Positions 18,761 through 28,700 of a stretch of DNA of 64,000 nt are shown piece by piece. The first letter of the stretch is position 1; each line of letters begins with the position of its first letter. A program made the position numbers and the translations under genes. The notes under the pieces are model-generated. The model was not told where the DNA came from. It did no database searches and was given only the letters and a program-made list of their open reading frames with translations. Origin of the DNA: an uncultured Pelagibacteraceae bacterium (GTDB lineage Bacteria; Pseudomonadota; Alphaproteobacteria; Pelagibacterales; AG-422-B15); NCBI GenBank assembly GCA_902517885.1, contig CABYDZ010000001.1:62001-126000 (forward strand). Reading direction: 5' to 3'.

Positions 18761-19825
18761 ATGGATTCAAACTTAGAAGCAAAAAAAGAAAAAGTTATTG
18801 ATCTCATTAATAAACTAGACGATGGCAGCTTTTCACTGATGTTGTTAATTCATATCTCTCGGTATCAAAATTTATTTTTACATACGGATTCTGATTGGGA
18901 AAACAGCCCAACCAATTGGTTAACGAAAGATAAACGACTACAAGATGAGTCTATTGGCGTTCTTTCGTTTATCATCCTTTATTCTCTTACCAATGCACAT
19001 GTGAATGCAGACCTTTTTCCTGAACATAGAAAGCAAATTAAGGCAATGCGTCTTGAAGACTTCTTGGATAATAATTTTTTTGTAGGTCCATATAAAAAGT
19101 TTATTGGAAAAAAAATATCTCTTAAAGTTCTCGAGGCATTTTTTTCTATACCCCGTGAAAATATAAGACGATACATAAATTCATTGATAGAGGCTGGGCT
19201 TGTAAATAAAGATAAAAAGTATGGTTACCTTTTAAACATGGAGGCGTATGTTCAATATATATTTACAGATTCTCTTAGTAAAATTATGAAGTCACTCATG
19301 AGAACATTCGATGATATTATCGTAAATCTTGAAGATAAGTATAAACTAAAATTAAATTTAAAATCTATTGGGACCATAAATCTAAAAAAAGTAAAGCCAG
19401 AAATCTGGAATCGGATAAGGTTACCCATGTATCACTTTTGGGTAAGAGTTTTAACACTGGAAGGCAATGATTTAAGCTTAACTCCTAATGATCGCGTTGT
19501 CTTGTCTGCATCAATCTATTTTAGGAAACGTACTGGAATATTAAATTTTAAAACTATTTCTGATTTATACGAAAATGATTATCTTTTACCGACTAATATA
19601 TCATCAATTTCTGAGGCATCTAGAATGCCGAGAGAAACTGTGAGGAGGTGCAGTAATAAGTTAATAAAGATTGGACATTTAGAAAAAAAAAGACGTCAAT
19701 TGTTTAGAATTAATTACGCACATAAAGATGGAGAAGTAGCAACATTTATCAAGAATAAGGCAATTACGACGCGTGATATGATGAATTTTTACTTTAGTAT
19801 TTACAATGATCTATCTCAGTCTTAA
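18761..19825 (+). CDS. Probable transcriptional regulator with duplicated winged-helix modules
   Basis: A 354-aa cytoplasmic protein of no named family. Two segments look like the same helix-turn-helix module: residues about 125-157 (FFSIPRENIRRYINSLIEAG, then a wing-like KDKKYGYLL) and about 285-317 (ASRMPRETVRRCSNKLIKIG, then KKRRQLFRI). Both share PRE-x-x-RR-x-x-N-x-LI. Each is preceded by about 100 mainly helical residues, so the protein may be an internal duplication that binds a palindrome as a monomer. It adjoins the export locus, and its last codons overlap the tolC-like stop by 4 bp (convergent). Confidence 0.65.
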   Translation: MDSNLEAKKEKVIDLINKLDDGSFSLMLLIHISRYQNLFLHTDSDWENSPTNWLTKDKRLQDESIGVLSFIILYSLTNAHVNADLFPEHRKQIKAMRLEDFLDNNFFVGPYKKFIGKKISLKVLEAFFSIPRENIRRYINSLIEAGLVNKDKKYGYLLNMEAYVQYIFTDSLSKIMKSLMRTFDDIIVNLEDKYKLKLNLKSIGTINLKKVKPEIWNRIRLPMYHFWVRVLTLEGNDLSLTPNDRVVLSASIYFRKRTGILNFKTISDLYENDYLLPTNISSISEASRMPRETVRRCSNKLIKIGHLEKKRRQLFRINYAHKDGEVATFIKNKAITTRDMMNFYFSIYNDLSQS

Positions 19826-22596
19826 ATTGAGCACATTAAAATAATTTCTTCATTGCACACTAGTTCAGCTTCAATAATGGAGCTATTTTGGGAACTTAAT
19901 TGTGTATCGAGCACTTCCAGCATAGACTTTGCTTCACTCATTGGAACTGGACCTACAATGACGGAGTAGTCGTTTTTATCAAATTTATCGACATTGATAT
20001 CATATTTTAGGAATCTGCTGTCAAATCCCATTACATCATAAATATAGTTCATAAAACTGAATGCAGAATTACCACGCGTATAAGATCCAATTTTTATATA
20101 AACAAATTCAGCATCGCTGGTATCAATTGTTAATTCAGTCTCTTCAATATCACTTGCTTGGGCACTAAATGCATTCGATACAACTTCTGTAGGTTCTTCG
20201 ATGAGTTGAGTTAGGTCTTCTAATGCTTGGGTTGCTTCTTCAGCCAATTTATTTTCTAATTCAGCAGTATTGTTCAGTTCTGTAAGTAACTCTCTTGCAG
20301 TATTGGCTTCTTCTACAAGACTGTTCTCATCAACAGTATTAATGATTTTCTTTTTTGGTAAAACGTTAATCAAGTCTAATGTTTCTTCAGTATTATTAAT
20401 TGTTGTTTCATCATTCGGTATGAGAGATGTATCTGCCTGGTTCTCAATTGTATCCATCTCTGTAATCGCTTCTTCTTCACTATCAATTGCAGATTCGTCG
20501 AGTATATTTTGAGCTTTTTTAAGTGTGTTATCTACTGAGTCTAATAAATCATTGAGACTATCGGCGTCATTAATCACCATTTCATTCGAAACTGCATACT
20601 CATCTAAATCAATTTTTGGCTCTTCAATAATTTCTGCAATCTCAGGAATTTCATCATTTGATTCTGAGACTTCTTCATTAGTTTCAATGTCTTTTTCAAT
20701 TGTGAGGTTGTTTGCTTCTTTTTTATCCAAACCTAACTGGATAAGTTTTTGCCTTGCACCTTCACCTTCTTGGGCAAGAAATTCACCCTCATCCATAAAT
20801 TGAAGCGTGAAGCTATCCTCAACAGATACAAGCGCATTTGCAACTGAAACTTTTAATTTTATGCCAGATACGTCACTAGGAGGATTGCCCACAAATGATA
20901 AATCAGAAGTTAAAAAAGCGAGCCATCTTGGTAAAGCGGTGCCATCTTCTTGTACAGCTTCATAACGCAATTTACCAGGCCCACTTATATTGAAAGTATT
21001 ATCAGAAATTTGGAATTTATTACTGCTTTGCTGAGTGTTAATCGGATCATTGATTATTAAAAGCATCGGATCTTGTTCATTGATGGGAATTTCTACAGTC
21101 GCTTGATAATTCATACCCCATTCAGCTAAATTCTTTTGAATATCATTACTTAGTTCTTCAATTGACATATTTTGATGATTTTCAGGCAAGATGTCCTTGC
21201 CAATTGAAGCATAAATCTGACCGATACTGTGCTGCATCTCTGAAAAAGCTAAATCTTTTCTTAACTCGGCAACTAAAAGACTCGCTTCTTCTCTGATAAC
21301 TTCAAGTTCACCAAACCGTGATACTTTTTGAGCATTTTGGACCTGTTTGCTTATTCTTTTGGCGACATCTAAATATCTTTGAGCTGTATCATATTCCTCA
21401 ATCGCGAGGTCGTAGTTGATATTGGATAAATGAACCTGAGACAGTACTGTCATTGCAATTGCTAAATGTCTTTCAGCGATCAGTTCTTGGTTAGCTTTAG
21501 AGGCCTTTCTTGTCGCTCCGACAGAGAAAATATCAAATAAATTACCTCCAATTGATGCTCCATATTCATAGGTGTCTTGGTTAAACAAGTAATTATTATT
21601 TGTATATCCGTAGGCAGCATTAAATTTTAAACTTGGAATAAGGGCTAACATTGCAGCTCGAGTATCTTTACTAGAGATCCTTTTTTGATAACGACTTTCC
21701 ATCAGCTCTGGCCTTGAAAGGAGAGCGACCTCTTCCATTGTTTGAATATCCATCTTAAGGTTTGTCAGGTAAGTGTCATTATCAGCAAGTGTAAATTTTT
21801 GATTAGGAAGCAGCCCCATCAGTGTCGCAAGCTCATTTTTCGAGTTTATAAGAGCGCGTTGCTGTGTTTGAAGAGTTCTCTGAACATCAAGTAGCTCTTT
21901 TTGATAAAGCAAAGAATCCATAGGAGCTGAAATTAAAAGCTCTTCAATATACTGAGAGTCAGCAAGGGCATCTTCTACTCTTTTTAGAAGTGGATTGAGT
22001 TTTTTTAGGAGATTTTCAGATGCTTGGGCTTTCCAATAAGACCTTATAATATCTCGAGTAATGTTTTGAATAGCTTTTCTCTCAAGTTCCTTTGCAATTA
22101 AATATCTGTCAGCTTGCTGTCCTGCTCTGATGTATGAAAGACCAAAATCCAATGCATTCCAGGTAAATTCAATGCCTCTTGTTTCCTGACTTTTATCTCT
22201 TGAGATTGTATAACTCTCTGTCCCATCGAGTGAGGGAGCAGTACCACCATCAGTCGTAACAGTTTTACTTAAAGAGGGCTGCAGCTTTGTGAATTCGGAA
22301 TAACCTGCACTTAAGGCAATGTCAGGAAGCATGTCAAATTTTTGAAGATCTCTTTGTCTGTTTGCTAAAGCAGACTCCATTACACTTATTCTAAGATCAC
22401 GATTATTTCTAATCGCTATTGCAATTGCGGTATGCAAGTCAATATTTTGCAATGATGTATCAACGGTTAGTTCAGTAATATCTTCAGCAATTGAAAAACT
22501 TAAAGTTTCTGCATCAATATTTTTTGGAGAGCGCGCACAGGCAGCGAGTGCGATAAATAGGCAAAATATAATTATTTTTGTACCAATTCTTTTCAT
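19822..22596 (-). CDS. TolC-family outer-membrane lipoprotein with cadherin-like and SPOR-like extensions
   Basis: A 924-aa protein, about twice a usual TolC. Signal peptide with lipobox LAAC (Cys20). Residues 50-480 are an outer-membrane efflux domain with paired helical repeats (IAIRNNRDLRIS, SRPELMESRYQ, FGELEVIREEASLL). Residues 525-600 resemble a cadherin-like CADG domain (KLRYEAVQEDGTALPRWLAF). Residues 600-830 are a very acidic Glu/Asp/Asn-rich linker. Residues 831-900 look like a SPOR domain (VYIKIGSYTRGNSAFSFMN, then YSVIVGPVPMSEAKSML), which would bind denuded peptidoglycan. Divergent from the giant VCBS gene, for which it is the likely exit duct. Confidence 0.85.
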   Translation of the reverse strand: MKRIGTKIIIFCLFIALAACARSPKNIDAETLSFSIAEDITELTVDTSLQNIDLHTAIAIAIRNNRDLRISVMESALANRQRDLQKFDMLPDIALSAGYSEFTKLQPSLSKTVTTDGGTAPSLDGTESYTISRDKSQETRGIEFTWNALDFGLSYIRAGQQADRYLIAKELERKAIQNITRDIIRSYWKAQASENLLKKLNPLLKRVEDALADSQYIEELLISAPMDSLLYQKELLDVQRTLQTQQRALINSKNELATLMGLLPNQKFTLADNDTYLTNLKMDIQTMEEVALLSRPELMESRYQKRISSKDTRAAMLALIPSLKFNAAYGYTNNNYLFNQDTYEYGASIGGNLFDIFSVGATRKASKANQELIAERHLAIAMTVLSQVHLSNINYDLAIEEYDTAQRYLDVAKRISKQVQNAQKVSRFGELEVIREEASLLVAELRKDLAFSEMQHSIGQIYASIGKDILPENHQNMSIEELSNDIQKNLAEWGMNYQATVEIPINEQDPMLLIINDPINTQQSSNKFQISDNTFNISGPGKLRYEAVQEDGTALPRWLAFLTSDLSFVGNPPSDVSGIKLKVSVANALVSVEDSFTLQFMDEGEFLAQEGEGARQKLIQLGLDKKEANNLTIEKDIETNEEVSESNDEIPEIAEIIEEPKIDLDEYAVSNEMVINDADSLNDLLDSVDNTLKKAQNILDESAIDSEEEAITEMDTIENQADTSLIPNDETTINNTEETLDLINVLPKKKIINTVDENSLVEEANTARELLTELNNTAELENKLAEEATQALEDLTQLIEEPTEVVSNAFSAQASDIEETELTIDTSDAEFVYIKIGSYTRGNSAFSFMNYIYDVMGFDSRFLKYDINVDKFDKNDYSVIVGPVPMSEAKSMLEVLDTQLSSQNSSIIEAELVCNEEIILMCSI

Positions 22597-22671
22597 TTAT
22601 TAAAGGTATCTTTTATCAACGGTTTAAAGAAGGGAATATAGACAAATGGCTAAAAACTCTAAAAAAATTTT

Positions 22672-22684
22672 GCCCAAAATGGGT
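22672..22684. promoter_or_regulatory. Second copy of the ACCCATTTTGGG operator in the tolC-like/giant-gene divergent region
   Basis: GCCCAAAATGGGT on the plus strand reads ACCCATTTTGGGC on the minus strand, identical over 12 bases to the palindrome before the regulator gene. It lies in the 185-nt divergent intergenic region, 76 nt before the tolC-like start and 98 nt before the giant gene. One bound dimer, or one duplicated-domain monomer, could control both directions. Confidence 0.6.
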
Positions 22685-22781
22685 TATTTAAGCTTATGAG
22701 AGTACCTTTAGAATTTCAGTAATGTATAAAGAAAAGGCTAAATGCCAATAATCATACTAAAGCGAGAAATTACATATAAAA

Positions 22782-25700
22782 ATGAGCAATAAACTTATTC
22801 AGGCTTTGGAACCCCGTCTTATGTTGGACGGTGCTGCAGTAGCAACTGCAATTGATGCGGTTGATGATTTAGCTCAGTTTCAAAAATCCGAAAGCGATAA
22901 ATCGTCTAAAGCAGATCACTTTAAAGTTGATAAAGATACTAAACTACCTTTTGTAAATGTAGACGCATCAGCTCAAAGTGCAAAATCAAGACAGATTATA
23001 TTTATCGATAGTACAGTTGAAGATATTGAAACTCTAATCAACAGTTTTGACAACAATACTGAAGTGCATGTCATACAAAGTGATCAAGATGGATTTGTTA
23101 CCATGCAAAATATTTTATCATCGCAAGAAAATATTGATGCGGTTCACGTCATTGGTCACGGTAGTGTAGGACAGATTGCATTTGGTACAGCTGTATTGAA
23201 CAGTAACACATTAAATGCTTATGAAAATATTCTCCAAGAGATTGGAACTAGTCTCTCAGAAAACGGAGACATTTTATTTTATGGATGTAACGTGGCAGCA
23301 GATCAAAGTGGTGAGATATTAATCAGACAAATTGCAGACATCACAGATGCTGATGTAGCGGCATCAGATGACATTACTGGTAAAGGCGGGGATTGGGACC
23401 TTGAAAAACACACAGGAATTATTGAAACTGAAAATGTTTCAGTTGTAGGTTATCAATATACCCTGAGTAACGGTGTAACGGCAACTCAAAATGCTGTTGA
23501 AATACATAATTCAAATATGAATTTCATGGCTGGCGGTGGATCCTATAATAATAACACTGGAGGTCAAACAGACTCTGGTGGAACCCGATACATCGTTACG
23601 CTTGAAAGAGGTAATGTGACAACTGGAAGTAATTTGGTTTTTGATTACGCTGTGGCTTCATCAAGTCACGATCCAGACAACGACGGCGCTGTTAACGTTT
23701 ATATGGTTTACCTGAATGATTATGTAAATAGAAGATCCTTAAACGATAGAGGTATTATAACGTTTGACAATGAAATTCTTGGTATCTTTACCACCCCTGA
23801 AAATACAATAGCAAAATCTGGTTATGATATGTCCACCGGTACTTATCCTCTAACAACCGGTTCTAAAAAAGTTCAAATGAGAGATTTGGAGTATCAAAAT
23901 GATGGAGTACCTCCAGGTGTAATGGGATCAGGAGATGCTTTTACCGTAACAGGTTCAAACAAAATTTTAACTATGGCTACAGATAATGGACTAAAAGGAG
24001 ACTTTATCAGGGTGGTTACCAGAGTTGCTTCTGATCCTGTAGTGGGTAATAACGACTCTGGCTATATTAACGAAGACTTAACATTAGATGTCTCTAATGG
24101 TGCAAGTGCGAATGATAGCACTCCAGACACATCTGGAGAGCACACAGGGGATGTTTTGCTTAATGATACTGGTGGTGATGGATCTGCTTTAAATGTGAGT
24201 GCAATAAATGGAGGGTCTCTTGGATCGCCAGTTGATGGAACTTATGGTCAATTAACACTCAATCCAAACGGTTCATATAGTTACGCAGCTAATAAAGATG
24301 CTGCTGATGACTTAGATCCTGGTGATATAGTAACTGATACCTTTACTTATACAGTTTCTGATGGAAGCGATACTGATACTGCAACAATTACAATTACAAT
24401 TGCTGGTGTGAATGATGCGCCAGTTGGAGCAGCTGATACAGGAGCGGTCAACGAAGATAAACAGCTCGAAGTCAGCGCAGGAAGTGGTGTTTTAGCAAAT
24501 GATACCGATGCGGACGACAATGCAAGCTTAGTAGTATCTGCTGTCCAAGGACAGTCTAGTAATATTGATTCAAATGTTACCGGTACGTATGGTACATTAA
24601 ATTTGGACGCAGATGGTTCATATACCTATATTGCTGATCAAAGTGCTGCAGACGGACTTGCTGCAGCAGCAACTGCAACAGACACATTTGCTTACACTGT
24701 TAGTGATGGCACCGCAACGAGCACGGTAAATTTGGTCATCACAGTTACAGGGATAGGACCTGAAGGAGTTAATGATACAGCTTCTGTAAATGAAAATGCC
24801 TTGCTTGATGCTGACAACGCATCGTCTACTGGCGTTCTGGCTAATGATGATGACAATGCTGCTTATGATAGCGAGAGTTTAGCTGTTACGAATATCAGTT
24901 CCGACTCCACAGGAAACAGTGGTAGCGCAACCCAAGGCGTGCTTGGTACCTATGGTACGCTTACTATGGCAGCTGATGGTACTTATACATATACGCCAAA
25001 CACAGCTGCTGCTGAAGCGTTAGATGCAAATGATCCTGCTACTGATGCCTTCACGTATACAGTAAAAGATGATGATGACAAGAATTCATCTACCGCAACA
25101 CTTACCATTTCAATTACTGGTCAGGATGACAACCCCGTTGGTGTCAATGATACAGGTTACATCAACGAAGATGGAACGTTGACTGTGTCAGACGGTGGCT
25201 CTGCTGTGACAGGAACAGACAGCAACAACAACAATGAAAGTGGTGATACTACAGGCGATGTTTTGCTGAATGACACTGATGCAGACGCAGGTGCAACTCT
25301 CGTTGTTTCTGCAATACAGGGTGGATCATTAGGATCAGGTGTGAATGGGACCTATGGTACGCTCACTTTATACTCAACCGGAAGATATACATATGTTGCA
25401 GATCAAAGTGATGCGGACGGACTTGCAGCAGATGCAGTTCAAACTGATGTCTTTACATATACTGTAAGCGATGGAGCTGGCGATACAAGTAACGCTAGTC
25501 TGACAATTACAGTAAAAGGTATTGGCCCCCAAGGTGTGGCCGACACAGCGTCTGTGGCTGAAAATGCAACGGTAGACAACAATAATGCTGCCACAAATGG
25601 AGTGCTCGCAAATGATGATGATAATGCATCATTTGACCAAGAAAGTCTTGCAGTAACTGCAATAACTGGCGCATCAGCAGGAACAGTTGGCGGTGACACA

Positions 25701-28700
25701 ACAGGAACTCACGGAACACTCTCAATCAATGAAGATGGTACTTATTCTTATGCAGCGACTAATGACGCTCTTGATCCTAATGAGCAAGTTACAGATGTAT
25801 TTACTTACACTGTAAAAGACGATGCGAATAAAAATGCAAGTACCGCAACGTTAACCATTACTGTAACTGGAGCAAATGATCCTATAACAGCTGTCGATGA
25901 TACAGATGCAGTATTTGCGGGATCTACAATTGATCGAAGTGAAACTGATACAGAAGAACTTGATCATGACGATACTGACCCTGATGGTGACGATGTTTCA
26001 GGCAATTTTACTATTACCGCTATTAGTCATGGTGGAGTTGCAAAGATAGTCGGCACAGAATTTGAGACAAGTAAAGGTACCATGACTATTTTTTCAAATG
26101 GTAGGTACACGTACTCTGCAAATAAAGCAGGATCCACTGACCTTGCAAATAACGCTATAACCACAGATACTTTTACTTACACTGTTCAGGATCACAGTGG
26201 TGGAGATACCGATACTGCTGATCTGGTTATTACAATAACAGGAACGAACAATACAGCACCAGTTGCTAATACCGACGCAGGTTATATTTTGGAGGATGGT
26301 CGTCTTGAAGTAACAGATGGTGCGACGGCAAATGATGCTACTCCGGATGCAACAGGAGAACATACAGGGGATGTCTTATTAGATGATACTGATGCGGACG
26401 GTGACACACTTACCGTTTCTGATATTTCAGGAGGGTCGGTGACCAATAATGCAAATGGGACTTACGGAACATTAGTAATTCAAAGTAATGGTAGTTATGT
26501 CTATACAGCGGATAAGGCTGCAGCAGATGCATTGGATGCTGATGATGTGGTTACTGATCAATTTACCTATACAATTAGTGATGGCAATGGAGGAACTGCG
26601 ACCTCGACACTTACCTTCACCGTAAAAGGAATTGATGATGATCCTGTTGGTGTAGCCGACACAGGAGCAGTTGATGAAGACGCTCAACTTCAAGTAAATG
26701 CTGAAAGTGGAGTATTATCAAATGATACTGATGCTGATGCGAGTTCAAGTCTGTCCGTGACCACAGTTAGTTCCAATAACACAAGTCAAAGTGGAAGTGC
26801 TGGCTCAGAAATTACAGGCGAATTCGGGTCCCTCACACTAGATTCAGATGGAAAATATACATACACGGCCAATACGGCAGCTGCTGATAATTTAGCCCAC
26901 AATGCAACGGCCACTGACGTGTTTACCTATACCGTCAGCGATGGTGCTGGAACAACCAGCAACACTACTCTAACAATTGCAGTGACAGGAAAGGGTCCTG
27001 TTGGCTCTGCTGATACTGCTGCAGTAAATGAAAACGTGTTACTCAGCAAGGATGCAGCAAGTGGTGTTCTAACAAATGATACTGGCGGAGATCAGGAAAG
27101 TCTTGCAGTTACTAATATTTCCTCAAATGATACCAGCGCAACAGGTACTGCTGGTCAGGGAGTGTTAGGAACATACGGTACTTTAACTATGGCTGCAGAT
27201 GGAAGTTATACATATACACCTAATACAGCCGCCGCAGAGGCTCTAGATGGTGGTGATACGGTTTCAGAAAAGTTTACCTATACTGTAAAAGATGATGAGG
27301 ATAAAAATTCTTCAACCGCTGAGCTTACAATTAATATTACGGGTGTTAATGATGCCATCGTTGCAGTTGACGATACGGATGCTGTTGATGAGGACGGCAG
27401 AGTTGATAGGTTAATTAGTGATGACCAAGAACTTGATCATGATGATACTGATGTTGATACAGATGATGTGAGTGGAAGTCTCACAATTACTGATATAAGA
27501 ACAGGTCCTAAAGATGGAACCGGAAATGATGGCGCGGTAGGTGTGGCGCTAACAGGAGAATATGGAACACTGACAGTGAATGATAATGGATCATACACTT
27601 ATATCGCTGATCAAGATAAATCAGATCAACTTCCCACAGGTCAAACAGGAACAGATACATTTACCTACACTGTGAGTGATGGTACTGAAACTTCGACTGC
27701 TCAACTGACTTTCACAGTCACCGGTATCAATGATAACGATCCAGTTTCTGTAGACGACACCGATACTGTAAACAGAGACGCAACGATAGATAGAACAGAT
27801 GGATCTACATTTGATCTAGCTATTGATGATACTGATGCAGACTCGGACACATTAACCATTACTGAAATAAGAAAAGGCAATACCAAAGGTGGGGGGGATG
27901 CTGGGACCATAGGACAACCGTTGGTCGGTGAATATGGAACATTAACGCTACAGGCAGATGGCAGTTATAAATATGCTGCTGACCAAGACTCAATTAACGA
28001 CCTAGGTCGTGGACAAAGTGTAATTGAGCATTTTAATTATACCGTATCTGATGGCTCAAGAACTACAACAGGACTACTTTCAATAACTGTAAATGGTATT
28101 AGTGATCCGCCTATTCCAACTGATGATGTTTTGGAGGCAGATGCCGGTGCACAATCAATTACAGAAGCAACTTCAGGGGTTTTGATAAATGATATAGATC
28201 CCGATGGCGACAGTATTTCAGTAGATACTATTAGAACAGGAGAAGAAACTGGAACAGGAACCTCAGGAACAATTGGAACAGCATTAACTGGAACATATGG
28301 TGATTTAACAATGAATTCTGACGGAAGTTACACCTATCAAGCGAATAATGCAAAGGCACTAAATCCTGGTGAAACTGCAACAGAATACTTTACTTATACT
28401 GCAACCGACGGCGAGTCTTCTGTTGAGGCACAAATAGCTATTACCGTGACAGGTAAAAATGATCCACCTGAAGTTTTATACCCTGTTCGAGATCCAAACG
28501 TAGTTACAGGTGAAAAATTTATTATCAGGCACAAACAAATTTTTGATGATCCAGATAGAGGTATTTATGACATCGCGGAATACAAAATTATTGATCCTGA
28601 AGATGGTACAGAAGTAAGTCTTCCTGATGGACTAAGACTAAAACAAAATAAACTTCATGGATCCATTAATACGCCTGGGACATACAGTATTACAATTAGA

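Noticed and set aside
25439-27910. Minus-strand ORFs within the VCBS repeats
   Set aside because: Low-complexity shadows of the repeated coding sequence of the giant protein.
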